Shown in pieces: positions 17,361-28,600 of a stretch of 64,000 nt of DNA. A program made the translations under genes and the position numbers. Under the pieces are notes generated by a model, which was given only the letters and a program-made list of their open reading frames with translations, was not told the DNA's origin and did no database searches. Origin of the DNA: Pedobacter ginsengisoli (lineage in GTDB: Bacteria > Bacteroidota > Bacteroidia > Sphingobacteriales > Sphingobacteriaceae); NCBI RefSeq assembly GCF_030244015.1, contig NZ_JASSYX010000003.1, positions 124,001 to 188,000 on the forward strand. Direction: 5' to 3'. How positions within the stretch are numbered: the stretch's first letter is position 1; each line of letters starts with the position of its first letter.

Positions 17361-18117
17361 GTTTAAAAAAATTATCCAGCAAGTTTCCAATCAGCACAGG
17401 CTCCTGTATCGGAATGTTATGGTCTCCCGGAACTTCCAGCAGCTGTGCCCCTTTTATTTTTTGCTTCAGTAACCGGCCCGCGCCCAGGCAATTGGAACCT
17501 GCTCCGTAAAGCAGCAAAGTTTCCTGCCCAATGCCGTCAATCTCCTCCGAACCGAAGAATTCCCTTTCCAGCAGCATATCTTTTTTAATACTCGTCTCAT
17601 AAAACAGATATTCATACATTCGATGGTTTCGCTCCATCTGGCGCTTGCCCATCTTCACTTTTGTGGTATCCGTAAAATTCTCCACATAATGTTCCAGGAA
17701 CTCCCGGCTGTAATCGTCAATGATATCCCTTGTCTTATCGTCATTAGGATCAGGTGCCTCAATAACAGCCAGTTTCTTTACCCTATCCGGAAAACGTGAA
17801 GCCATTTTTAAGGCAATCAGGCCCCCAAAGCTATACCCTGCCAAATGTACCCGGTCAAGACCAAGCTCATCCATCAGTGCCAGCAGATCACCGGTCATAC
17901 TTTCCAGATCATAACCTTTGACAACCTTTTCACTCATTCCATGACTTTTCAGATCATACATCAGTACATGGAATTCCTTCGCCAACACCGGCGCAATGTT
18001 AAAATAATAAACAGACAGGTTGCTGAACATCCCATGAACCAGCAGCACCGTTTCCGCCGACCCTTTATTCAGTTCCTGGATGTGTACACCCCTGTTGTTT
18101 ACTTTAATTACGGGCAT
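17353..18117 (-). CDS. Alpha/beta hydrolase, probable product-releasing thioesterase or esterase
   Basis: This 254-residue protein starts at ATG 18117 (MPVIKVNNRG); the only longer start is a TTG. LLVHGMFSN provides the oxyanion loop, AGYSFGG the nucleophile elbow with Ser96, and VPGDHNIP the catalytic His near the C terminus. The usual acid after strand 6, normally in a G..D pattern, reads YGAGSNCL, so Asp appears to be replaced. An acid could come from elsewhere, or the activity may be altered. Encoded between the ACP and glycosyltransferase B with overlaps on both sides, it may release the chain from an ACP or act as an acyltransferase. Its role is inferred from position. Confidence 0.75.
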   Translation of the reverse strand: MPVIKVNNRGVHIQELNKGSAETVLLVHGMFSNLSVYYFNIAPVLAKEFHVLMYDLKSHGMSEKVVKGYDLESMTGDLLALMDELGLDRVHLAGYSFGGLIALKMASRFPDRVKKLAVIEAPDPNDDKTRDIIDDYSREFLEHYVENFTDTTKVKMGKRQMERNHRMYEYLFYETSIKKDMLLEREFFGSEEIDGIGQETLLLYGAGSNCLGAGRLLKQKIKGAQLLEVPGDHNIPIQEPVLIGNLLDNFFKHG

Positions 18118-18370
18118 TGTCAATATACTCAACGATCATTCCCAGGTTCAGATTGATCAGCTGATCCAGATCCATATTGGACAACCAGCCTGTAAAATCG
18201 ATCTGGTCGCCATAATGCGCTTTGATTTTTTCCGAGAACGACACGATCTCGATACTGTCCATTTCCAAATCCCTGGTAAAAGAACTGTTCATGTCAATGT
18301 CCATCTCTTCTACAAACTCTTCCCCGATCACTTCCGTTATAAATTGTTTCAATACCACTACTGTGTCCAT
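18104..18370 (-). CDS. Free-standing acyl carrier protein
   Basis: This 88-residue acidic protein has the four-helix ACP pattern and the phosphopantetheine site DLEMDSIEIVSF, with Ser39 as the attachment residue. The first ATG (18370) lies inside the last codons of the KS-AT-DH-PPTase gene (13-base overlap), and its own end overlaps the hydrolase start. The tandem ACPs of the large synthase read DSIKRM, whereas this one reads DSIEIV, so it is not a copy of them. It probably carries an acyl unit for a separate step, such as starter loading or acyl donation to one of the two acyltransferases. The PPTase domain encoded just upstream would activate it. Confidence 0.88.
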   Translation of the reverse strand: MDTVVVLKQFITEVIGEEFVEEMDIDMNSSFTRDLEMDSIEIVSFSEKIKAHYGDQIDFTGWLSNMDLDQLINLNLGMIVEYIDNARN

Positions 18371-21300
18371 CCGATTATATAATTTTTATGTTTAATAGTT
18401 TTAATGTAAATGTCATTCACTTTCAGTTCTTCCCCCCTGATCTCCGAGATGGTATATACACGCGGATTGCCCTGCAGGCCCTTACCCAGATACTTGCCAT
18501 AAGCCTCTTTGGCTACCCAGAAACGGGTTACCCATTCCGCATTGTCCCGGCCCTCCAGCAGCGCTTTCTCACTGTCTGAAAACACCAGGTCCTGAAACCC
18601 CTGGTTCCGTATCTCAATGCGTTCTATATCTATCCCTACAGATCTATCATACCTCGCTATGCCTACTGCATCAGTACCTTTATGGGCTATTGATACATGG
18701 ATGCCATCTGTCATTGCCCCCTGCAGATAGGGCTTGCGAACCTCATCGGACCTGATCTCGAACTCGATCGGATAATAAGCCTCCCGCTTTTCCCTGCTTA
18801 ATAAGTTCCTGACTGCATCCTTTACCGCTACGCGGCTGATGATCCATTCCTTCCGCTTATTAGGCAGCAGCGAATGGTGGTGCTGCTTTTCATCCTTATT
18901 GAAATAGCGTTTTAATATAAAATCCCAGGATACCACGCGGCTATAGGCATTGTGGAACATAAATACACCCGGCGCAATCTCTTCAGACAGGCGGTTGTGC
19001 AGCGGCGACATCGATACACGCCACAAAGCCTCATCTATTTCCAGTCTCCTGTTCTGCCAGCCGTTGATCATCGCCCAAACCTTACCATCACGCTTCATCA
19101 CAAAATCCGCAGTGGCAAATTCTTCATTCAGTTCAGTCAGCACACAAGTACATTCAAAACTGCCCTGCTGATCCATCATCTCCCCGAAAAACTCGATCTC
19201 CTGTATCTTTACGGGAAAAGCAATCCGGTCTTTGGTCAGTGTCAGCTGCAGCCAGAGGCCAAACAACTGGCCTGCATTGTCCAGCAAAGAACCCTTCCCC
19301 GCACCGCCTTCAATAATTCCTGTGATTCCTTTATCGCCGACCACTGTCAGTTTTTTGATGCCCTGGTAACCCGGGCCGTGAAACATGTGCTCCTCATAGA
19401 TCTGTTCCGGGCTCCGGTCAATGCCCAGGGGCAGACCGGTATCGTAAATTCTTTCAGGCGCAGCGTGCTGTTCCGCAGCCAGCAAGACCTCCGCATTGGC
19501 AAAACGCTCCAGGTTCAGGCAGGCCACCTGCTGGCTTTTCCATTCACCCGTCACCGTTTCCCTAAATGGCTTCGCCACATTCATCCACTGAAACACCTTA
19601 ATGTTCATGATCTTGCGGACTTGTTCACCGGGCGATTGCTCCGCAGCCATCTCCCCAAACATTTCAAAGATCATGGTCATCGGGATTACCGGATCCATAT
19701 CGTCGACGCAATGCCAGCCCTTAGGCTGTCTCAATAAAGAATGGTCTGTCAGGTAAGGACTGTTTTGCAATGTCACATTCAAAGCCTTCGTAAAAGGGAT
19801 TCTTTTAGGCCGCGACGCCTGCCTGTTCTTAAATAGCTCCAGCAGTTCCGACTGTATGCCCAGCATCTCTTCCACATTCTCGTTAAACGCACGCATGACC
19901 GGATGAGCCACATCCTGCAGCAATATTTTATTTTGCCGCAATCCGTTACTTTGGTACGCCTGCACGCCGTTACCTGCAAGACGGTCAGCCGCAAGGTCTT
20001 TAAGTCCTGTTATATTACTGATCAGAGGCAGGCCGAGTTCCAGTTTTATACCTTTCTTCGCAACAGCAGCTTTCGTACCGGGATAACCCATAAAAGCCAT
20101 CCCTGCAACTTTACCTTCAGCATACAATGCCGCCAGTACCCTTTGCAACTGTGCGACACCCGAACGGATCGCCACATTAGAAGGCACCGCACTATAGTTT
20201 TTTCCTTTCAGCGTATCGTCAATAAACCCGGTCAGCCCACCGGAACCCACCTGTATGAACACCCGCGCGCCTTCCTCATAAAGCCTCGCAGTCAGTTCAC
20301 GGAACCTCACCGGTTTGATCAGGTGCTCCACGCTCAACTGCCTGATCGCTTCAAACCCCTCCGGATAAAGCTCCAGCGTCGTTGCCGACCAAAGCGGGAA
20401 TTTAGTTTTCCTGAACTGCATGGTACTCATCCCTTCCAGCATGACATCCAGCTTATCCGCCACAAAAGGCGAATGAAAGCCAGACTGAAACGGCAATATC
20501 TGGTGAAAGATCTGCTGTGTCCTCAAAATTGGCACCAGCACATCCAGTGCTGCATTGCTTCCGCAAAGGATCACTTGTTGCGGGCAATTGTCGTTTGACA
20601 AATACAGATCCGGAATACCGGCCATCACAGGCTCCAGCTTCTCAATACTGCAGCCAACAGCAATAAACTTAGAATCCTTTAACTCAAAAGTCTCCGGATT
20701 CAGGAAGTTGAGCAATTGCAGCACCGAAGATTCTTCAGCAAGTTCAGAAGAACGGGCCGCAAGCCACTCGCCCAGGCTATGTCCGGCATTCATATCCGGT
20801 AAAATACCCAGTTGTTTCAGCGCAGTGTCCAGTACACGGCTCTTGTTCAATATCTTTAAGGCTTCGTTCAACAGGCCTTCTCCTTTTTCATTGTTGTCCT
20901 GCGGTATCCCAAAATGATCAGCCACCGATGCGACCTCACCACCCGCCAGGCCGTCCAGTCCCGGAAATACGAAAGCCACCTTTCCCCCACCTGTCAATAA
21001 AGGCGCATTGGTATACCAGATGTCCTGTTTATTTCTCCAGGGAGAATCCTTGGAAGCGATCTTGACTGCTTTCTTCAACCTTTCAGGGCTTGGATCAAAG
21101 ACCACAATCCGGTATTGTCCCTCACCCGGTTCCATGCTATGTGCTTCCAATGCCTCAAGCAGTTCCTTATGCGTGGAACGGGCCAGCAGCAAAACCTCAT
21201 CAGTTCCTGCAGCTTTACCAGCAACCTCAGTAACCGGACTTTTTACATGTACATATCCCTCCAGTACCACGTGGGCGTTGATCCCCCCAAAACCGAAAGC

Positions 21301-22647
21301 GTTTACACCCGCTACGCGGGGTAAACCTGACGCCTCCCAGTCCACCGCATTTTGCAGCACTTCAAAGCGGGTATCTGCAATCTGGGCCAAAGGCTCCCCG
21401 CAATGCAATGTGGGCGGGAGGATATTATGGTACAAAGCCAAAGAAGTTTTGATCAGGCCCGCAATACCGGAAGCAGGCATAGCATGGCCTATATTTGATT
21501 TTACAGTTCCGATACCCGCCCTGGGTAAAGCCTGGTCATTGCCAAAGAACTGCGCTAAAGTTTCCAGTTCCGTTTTGTCACCCAGCGGGGTGCCTGTGCC
21601 GTGTGCTTCAATATAGCCGATGTCACGTGCATGCAGGCCAGCTTTAGCCCAGGCCTGCTCAATGGCCTTGAGCTGCCCCTTTACAGAAGGACTCATGACA
21701 CTGGCCCCGCTCCCGTCGCTGCTTACACCAACACCTTTCAGCACCGCATAGATCCTGTCACCTGCGGCAACCGCATCTTCCAGTCTTTTCAGCACTACAA
21801 AACCGCAGCCCTCCCCGATGATCAAACCATCAGCACCAGCGTCAAAAGGACTGATCTTTCCCTTTCTGGACAACGCACCCAGCTGGGTAAAAATGCTCCA
21901 GAAAGCCGCGTTTTGCCCTACATGGACACCACCGGCAATCACCATGTCACACCTTCCATTGTTCAGTTCCTGTATGGCATGGTCTACCGCAATCAAGGAA
22001 CTTGCGCAGGCAGCATCCAGTGTATAAGCTACACCCCCCAGGTTCAGCCTGTTGGCAACCAGTGAAGCCACCAGATTGGGGATCAGGCCCATTGCCGTGT
22101 CCGCACCAAAACGGCCCTTGCGCAACTGGTATTCTTTCTTTACTTTTTCAATTTCCGCATCAGCCAGATCAGGCATCAGGTCCCGCAGCACACTGGCAAT
22201 CTGCTCGCCCGTTCTGACGATCTCGATCGCCCTGGTCGCACCCGGCCCGGCATAATTCCCCTTACCAATGATTATCCCTGTACGCCCCAGGGAAAGGCCC
22301 TTTTCAAACACACCTGCATCTTCCAGTGCCTTATGTACCAGGCTCAGCGTCAGCAAATGATCAGGCTCCATACCTGCAACAGCCACCGGCAAAATGCCGA
22401 ATTGGGCAGGATCAAATTCAAAATCCGGAATAAAACCACCCCTGTTGCAGTAAAAGCGGTCTACCCCGGCACCTTCCTCAAAATGTACCCCGTCAATCCG
22501 GTTTTCCGGAACCAGCTGTGTGGCATCTACTTTATTGATGATATTTTGCCAGAAAGTCTCCACATCCCCCGCACCGGGAAAGCTGCAGGACATTCCAACC
22601 ACCGCAACATCATCAGGCTTCATTACACGTTCTTTAACGTTTTCCAT
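18358..22647 (-). CDS. PKS/PUFA-synthase-like protein 2: KS-AT-DH-PPTase
   Basis: The 1429-residue protein uses ATG 22647, seven bases after the previous stop and preceded by an AAGGGG-like ribosome binding site. The ketosynthase (about 10-440) has the active-site DAACASSL with Cys214 and the histidine motifs EAHGTGT and SNIGHAMPA. The acyltransferase (about 550-805) has AGHSLGEW with Ser624. The next section is a double hot-dog dehydratase (about 960-1210), with the second-half landmarks FHGPGYQGI and LLDNAGQ holding the expected Asp. The last 180 residues are an Sfp-type phosphopantetheinyl transferase, with VGIDIE near 1340 and WVAKEAYGK near 1380. There is no ACP, so it must use ACPs of protein 1 or the free ACP. 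Self-contained PPTase activity would arm the whole system. It resembles PfaC/PfaE or Hgl-type proteins. Confidence 0.85.
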   Translation of the reverse strand: MENVKERVMKPDDVAVVGMSCSFPGAGDVETFWQNIINKVDATQLVPENRIDGVHFEEGAGVDRFYCNRGGFIPDFEFDPAQFGILPVAVAGMEPDHLLTLSLVHKALEDAGVFEKGLSLGRTGIIIGKGNYAGPGATRAIEIVRTGEQIASVLRDLMPDLADAEIEKVKKEYQLRKGRFGADTAMGLIPNLVASLVANRLNLGGVAYTLDAACASSLIAVDHAIQELNNGRCDMVIAGGVHVGQNAAFWSIFTQLGALSRKGKISPFDAGADGLIIGEGCGFVVLKRLEDAVAAGDRIYAVLKGVGVSSDGSGASVMSPSVKGQLKAIEQAWAKAGLHARDIGYIEAHGTGTPLGDKTELETLAQFFGNDQALPRAGIGTVKSNIGHAMPASGIAGLIKTSLALYHNILPPTLHCGEPLAQIADTRFEVLQNAVDWEASGLPRVAGVNAFGFGGINAHVVLEGYVHVKSPVTEVAGKAAGTDEVLLLARSTHKELLEALEAHSMEPGEGQYRIVVFDPSPERLKKAVKIASKDSPWRNKQDIWYTNAPLLTGGGKVAFVFPGLDGLAGGEVASVADHFGIPQDNNEKGEGLLNEALKILNKSRVLDTALKQLGILPDMNAGHSLGEWLAARSSELAEESSVLQLLNFLNPETFELKDSKFIAVGCSIEKLEPVMAGIPDLYLSNDNCPQQVILCGSNAALDVLVPILRTQQIFHQILPFQSGFHSPFVADKLDVMLEGMSTMQFRKTKFPLWSATTLELYPEGFEAIRQLSVEHLIKPVRFRELTARLYEEGARVFIQVGSGGLTGFIDDTLKGKNYSAVPSNVAIRSGVAQLQRVLAALYAEGKVAGMAFMGYPGTKAAVAKKGIKLELGLPLISNITGLKDLAADRLAGNGVQAYQSNGLRQNKILLQDVAHPVMRAFNENVEEMLGIQSELLELFKNRQASRPKRIPFTKALNVTLQNSPYLTDHSLLRQPKGWHCVDDMDPVIPMTMIFEMFGEMAAEQSPGEQVRKIMNIKVFQWMNVAKPFRETVTGEWKSQQVACLNLERFANAEVLLAAEQHAAPERIYDTGLPLGIDRSPEQIYEEHMFHGPGYQGIKKLTVVGDKGITGIIEGGAGKGSLLDNAGQLFGLWLQLTLTKDRIAFPVKIQEIEFFGEMMDQQGSFECTCVLTELNEEFATADFVMKRDGKVWAMINGWQNRRLEIDEALWRVSMSPLHNRLSEEIAPGVFMFHNAYSRVVSWDFILKRYFNKDEKQHHHSLLPNKRKEWIISRVAVKDAVRNLLSREKREAYYPIEFEIRSDEVRKPYLQGAMTDGIHVSIAHKGTDAVGIARYDRSVGIDIERIEIRNQGFQDLVFSDSEKALLEGRDNAEWVTRFWVAKEAYGKYLGKGLQGNPRVYTISEIRGEELKVNDIYIKTIKHKNYIIGWTQ

Positions 22648-22654
22648 CAGCCCC

Positions 22655-25600
22655 TTACCAGTTGTTTCCAGCCATGATGAGCACCTGGCTCTCATTTCCG
22701 TATTTCAGTTCATTCACAAAAGTTTCCATACCGTCCTGCAACGGGATCAGGGAAATTCCCCTGCGTTCATACTCCTTTTCCAGTGTAGCCGACACCATCC
22801 CGGCACCCTTCCATGGGCCCCAGTTGATGGCCATCACCTTGCCCTTTATCTTTTCCTTCAATGCCCAGGCGTATTTATCCATCACGCTATTGGCCGCAGC
22901 ATAATCTGTCTGGCCACGGTTGCCATATACAGAAGCGATGCTGCTAAAGAAGATCACAAACTGTGTTTCCGGCCTCATCTGCTCTGCCAGCACCCGCAGC
23001 GGGGTCACTTTGGTATCAAATACGCGCTTAAACGAATCCAGCGTTTTGCTGTGAAACAGCTTGTCTTCCAGTAAACCCGCTCCGTGGATCACTCCGTCAA
23101 TCCGTCCATGTGCAGCATATACATCCCCAATGAACATCGATAACCCTTCCTCATCCCGAAGGTCAAGCGCCGTATAATCCACCACAGAACCACTGTCTTC
23201 CAAAGCTTTGATCGTTTGAAGGATCTCGTTGTTCTTATAGATCCTGGCAGCCTCCTGTTCAATCTCAGCAGGTTTTTTAAGCTCACCAGCTTTAATCAAA
23301 AAGCTCCTGATCTCCTCCCTGCTCTTCATCCTTGCAAACTCAGCCAGTCCGCTGGTACGCGGGTCAGGCGAACGGCCCACCAGCACATACCTGCACGGAT
23401 ATTCCTGTGCAAGATGGGTGATCAATTTGGAAGTAATGCCCTGCGCACCGCCCAACACCAATACTACAGCGTCTTTTTCCAGTTTGATGTGCGACTCCTG
23501 CAGATCAGTAACCAATTGTGAAGGGATCAGTTCCAGCGTTTGCCTTTCCATACCGTCATAAATGATTTCCGATGGCTGATCGGTATTCAGGACCTCGTTT
23601 AGTGCAATGCCGGCTACGTCAACAGGCGCAAGCTTGCGCGTCAGGCTGATCATCCTGCACTTAGTCGTGTCATATTCTTTATCCAGACTTTTAAACAGGC
23701 CCGAATATCCCTGAAAATGCCTCAGCATGCTCGCATCATCCGCCCCCGTCATGTGACCTTTGGTATCAGAGATAAAGTATACCCATTTCATTTCCTCAAA
23801 ATCCAGCCTCTTGATCATAGCGATATAATCGATGATATCGACCTTGTTTACAGATGCAAACATGTTGAGAATGATCAGGCCGTCGTATCCTTTCAGCTGA
23901 TCTTCAACTGCTACAATATCAACGACAGCACCATGACCCTCAAACAGATCCTTAACTGCCGCCGCCTGCGACCCGCCGTCATTGGTTACCGCAAAGCGCT
24001 TACCCTCTACAGCCGAAGTCCCCGTATTCGCAATCTGCGAAGCCTTCAGCTCAAAACGCAGTCTTGACAGAGATTCACTGATGATCCCACGACCCTCACT
24101 TTCAGCTGCTATGATCTTTTTGGCCTCAGCCACAGGCTCAAAATTATCCTGTTCTATCTCGGAGATCCAGCTGACAAGACCATTCAGGGTCTTGATCCCC
24201 GCCAGTTTTTCCATCAGGTCATCACCGTCTTCTGCTCCTCCGTTAAACCCTATTTTCACTTTCAGCTCGCCGATGATCTCCATTCGCTTGATCGAATCAA
24301 TACTCAGATCAGCTTCCAGATCCAGGTCCATGCCCAGCATGTCCTGCGGATAACCCGTCTTTTCACTTACTACATGGAGAATTGCGGTTTTAACATCAGC
24401 CATACTCAATTTAACAATGGCAGGTGCGGCAGGCACCCTGGCAACCGCATGCTCATTAATCCAGTTTACCAGACCATTCAGTGTCTTGATACCTGCCAAT
24501 TGCTCCATAAAGCTGTCCTCACTGTCTTCCGCGGAAGCGAAACCACCCAGTTCAATACGCAATGCACCAATGATCTCCATACGTTTGATCGAGTCGATGC
24601 TCAGATCAGCCTCCAGGTCCATTTCCATGCCCAGCATTTCCTGCGGATAACCCGTCTTGTCGCTCACGATCTTCATCAGCACCGCTTTCACATCCACTGC
24701 CACCGGTTTTGAAAATGTTTTCTGCATATCCGCAACAACGGGAGCAACAGGTGTCTGCGGCTGTGCGATTGGCTGCGAAACAACCTGCTGAACAGTCCCT
24801 TGTAACGGCTGCTGATGTATATTTTGCTGATGCACCTGCGGCAATGAAGCTGCACCCAGGAACTGCAGCATCACATCGCGCTGCGCCTGGATCATCATTT
24901 TCATGCTGTTCATATACTCCTGCATCATCACTTCAGCAGCATTTGAGGGAGCAGCATTTGACGGAACATGCTGCATAATTTCATTGGAGATTCCTTTGTC
25001 TTTCATTTTTAGGGGTTCTATGATTGGCAACGCACCATAAGCAGGCATTTTTCCTGTTGATGGTACCGCATGCTGACCGTCGACAATCCATACGGTGGCA
25101 CTTTTTTTATACTGCCCGGGTTCTTCCAGGTTCAGCAGCTTGCCATTACGGCCTTCAAATAATTTCTCCACTTTTACCTCACGGCCCGTGGCGATATAAG
25201 TAGCCAGCGTACACAGCAAATGGGTGATCTTGTTGTGCCCATTGTCTTCAGCATACAACAGCAGTTCATCCTTACCAATGCAGGCCCTGGTCAATGCGGT
25301 CAGCACCTTACCCGGTCCAACCTCTATAAAGATCCTTGCACCATCAGCATACATCTGCTGCACCTGTTCCACAAATTTCACAGGTTTCACCAGGTGCTCT
25401 GTTAGTCTTTCTTTGACTGCAGCTGCCTTCCCGGGATAAACCGCCGCAGTAGTATTTGACCATACCGGCAATACCAGATCATTAAAATCAACCCTGCCCA
25501 GTACCTCCTTAAACAGTCCCTCAGACCTGGCAACCAGCGGACTGTGGAATGCACAGGCCACCTCCAGTTTTTTGAACGAGATCTTTTCTATTTTCAGCGT

Positions 25601-28600
25601 TTCGCCCAGTTTTTTAATCGCCGGAGTAGTACCCGCCAGCACCAGTTGCGTTGGCGAATTAAAATTGACCGCATAAACATCGTTTAATCCGTCAATGACC
25701 TTAAACACATCCTCATCTTTGCAATTCACCGCAATCATGGCACCCTTATCCCCGCCTTCCACCGCATTGAGGATAGACTGTGCCCGCTCCCTGCTCAGAA
25801 AGACCAGCTGCTCTTCATCAAAAGCACCCGCAAAACACAGTGCCGGCAACTCACCATAACTATGCCCCGCCACCATATCCGGCACAATACCAAGGTCCCT
25901 CAGGAAGCTGGCCAGGGCCAGGTCTACAATCCCCAGCAAGGGCTGCGCCATACGCGTATCCTTAATTCTTTCTTTTTGCGCCTTCAGCGAAGCCTCATCA
26001 AATACCGCATCCGGGAACAGTACCTTCTCATATTCCGGCCTGTTCTTCAGCAATTTCCGCATAGCAGGGAACATCACAAAAAGGTCCCTGGCCATATTGA
26101 TGCGCTGGCTTCCCTGACCGGGAAACATAAAAGCTACTTTACCCTCTTTTCTTTTCGTGATGTAAGTATCCTTACTTTCCACACCGGAAAGGGCCAGATC
26201 AATCTTCATGATCAGGTCCTCATCCCTGTCGGCAACGATGCTCAGCTGTATGGGTTTTGTACTGCCCAGCGCAAGGCTATAAGCAATATCTTTCAGTGAA
26301 ATGTTATCATTATCTTCCAGCAGTGCCTTTACAACACTCAGCTGTTTCTTCGCCTCTTCATAAGTATCCCCCCTGAAAACGAAAAGCTCTGAAGGTAAAG
26401 ACTGTAAGGCAGAATGCTGATCAGCGGCCGCATGACCACTCTCCAGCACTGCATGGAAATTAGTACCCCCAAAACCAAAGGCACTTACACCCGCATATCT
26501 TTTATCCTCCATCCATAAAGCCGCCTCCGTGTGGAAGGCAAACGGACTTTTGGCCGCATTGTAATAACTGTTGGGATTTTTCAGGTTAATGGTCGGCGGT
26601 TTCACCCCGTGATAAACCGACAATGCCGCCTTGATCAGCCCTGCAATTCCGGCAGCACACTTGGTATGGCCAATCTGTGTCTTTACCGAACCCAGATGTG
26701 TTTGTCCGGCCACTGCACCCGACTGGTTCAGCATATCCGTGAGTGCGCTCAGTTCCGTACGGTCTCCCACCACAGTACCCGTGCCATGCGCCTCAACCAG
26801 ACCCAATACCGAAGGCGATATTCCCGCCTGGCCGTATGCACGTTCCAGGGCCAGTACCTGTCCCGATTTGCGGGGAGCAGTCAGTCCCAGGCTCTTTCCA
26901 TCGCTCGATCCGCCGACACCCTGTATCACCGCATAAACCTTATCACCATCTCTCAAAGCATCTTCATGACGCTTCAATACCACCATAGCCACACCCTCAC
27001 CCAATGCGATGCCATCAGCATCCGAATCAAAAGTGGCGCACCTGCCCTTGCGGGACAAAGCATGCGTACTCGAAAACATCAGGTAATCGTTGATCCCATT
27101 GTGCAGATCTGCACCACCGGCCAGCACCATATCAGACTTCTCCAAAAACAACTCCTGGCAGGCCAGATCTACTGCGGCAAGAGACGAAGCACAAGCCGCA
27201 TCAACCGTATAATTGCGCCCGCCTAAATTTAACCTGTTGGTGATCCTGCCCGAAATCACATTCGCCAGTATCCCAGGGAATGAGTCCTCAGTAGTTTTAG
27301 GCAGTGCTGCGTCCAGCTCAGCAGGCATTTCACCAAACACCTGTTTGAAAAAGCCCCTGAAACTGTAACTATTTGCTAAATCGTTTCCGCCCTCCGCACC
27401 AATAATAACCGACACATTCTCTGCATTGAAACTGCCGTCCTTATAACCCGCATTTTCCATGGCCTGTCTGGCCACCATCAGGCTCAATAACTGCGTAGGC
27501 TCTATTGCTGCCAGTGACTGCGGCGGTATCCCATATTCCAGCGGATCAAAATCGATCTTCGGAATGAAACCGCCCCATTTGGAATGCGACATATCATTGG
27601 CCGTCGAAGAGGGATCATAGTATAAATCCTTATTCCAGCGCTCGTCCGGCACTTCGGTCACCGAGTCCTTACCCAGTATGATGTTCCGCCAGTATTCCTC
27701 TATATTTTTTGCACCCGGAAAGATACATCCCATGCCCACAATGGCTACATTCAGCGATTTCTGCTGTGCAGACGGCGGCTCCGCCAGTTCCGCCTGCTCA
27801 ATGAAACGGTAGTTTCCGTCCGCAACCTCCTTGTGCAAATCCAGGACAGAAACGATCCTGTTGCACATCGGAGCCACCTGCCCGATCATGTACATACCCA
27901 GTTCCAGCTGTTCTTTCTCTTCAATATTGACCAGTTCATCACCACGGCGCTCAATGCCTTTGGCCGCTATGCGCAGCCTGCCTACATTGAGCGTCTCCAG
28001 CTTTGCCCAGATCTCTTTTTTATCTATACCCTGCTTCTGCAGTTTTTCCTTTTCTTCGTTAAAAAACGTCGCAAAGGGAGAATTCAGGCACCTGGTCTCA
28101 TGTCCCGGTGCTGTTTCCAGCAGTATGGTGTCAGCCGATGACATTGCCTGTTCCTGAAACTGGTCTTTAATTGCTCCGGAACTTACTGCTTCCTTTGTAT
28201 AGAGGTAAGAAGTACCCATCAGCACCCCAACCTTTATTCCTTTGGCAGCCAGTGGCGCAGCCATTACTGAGATGAATGCAGCTGATAAGGCGTCATGGAT
28301 TCCACCGGCAAAAAAGACGCTGATTTCTTCGGGCTTATCCTCTTTCAACAAACGTTCTATTTGTTTTTCCCAGAGCACCATGCTCGAAAGCGGTCCAACA
28401 TGGCCGCCGCATTCCCGGCCTTCAAATACAAAACGCCTTGCACCCTCCTTCAGGAACATATCCAGTAAAGAGGCAGAGGGTACATGAAGAAACGTTTTAA
28501 TGCCCAGTTTTTCCAGCGGCCTGGCCTGAGAAGGTCGCCCCCCCGCAATCAATACCACCGGCGGCAGCTCTTCAATGATGTACTTCAACTGCTCATCACG

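Noticed and set aside
18952..19737. Long plus-strand open frame opposite the KS-AT-DH-PPTase gene
   Set aside because: It lies wholly antisense to a well-supported domain, is rich in His, Gln and Arg in the way of reverse-strand shadows, and has no motif.
26531..27226. 231-codon plus-strand frame opposite the large synthase ketosynthase
   Set aside because: Antisense to conserved KS motifs with low-quality composition; the high GC content of the operon makes such shadows common.
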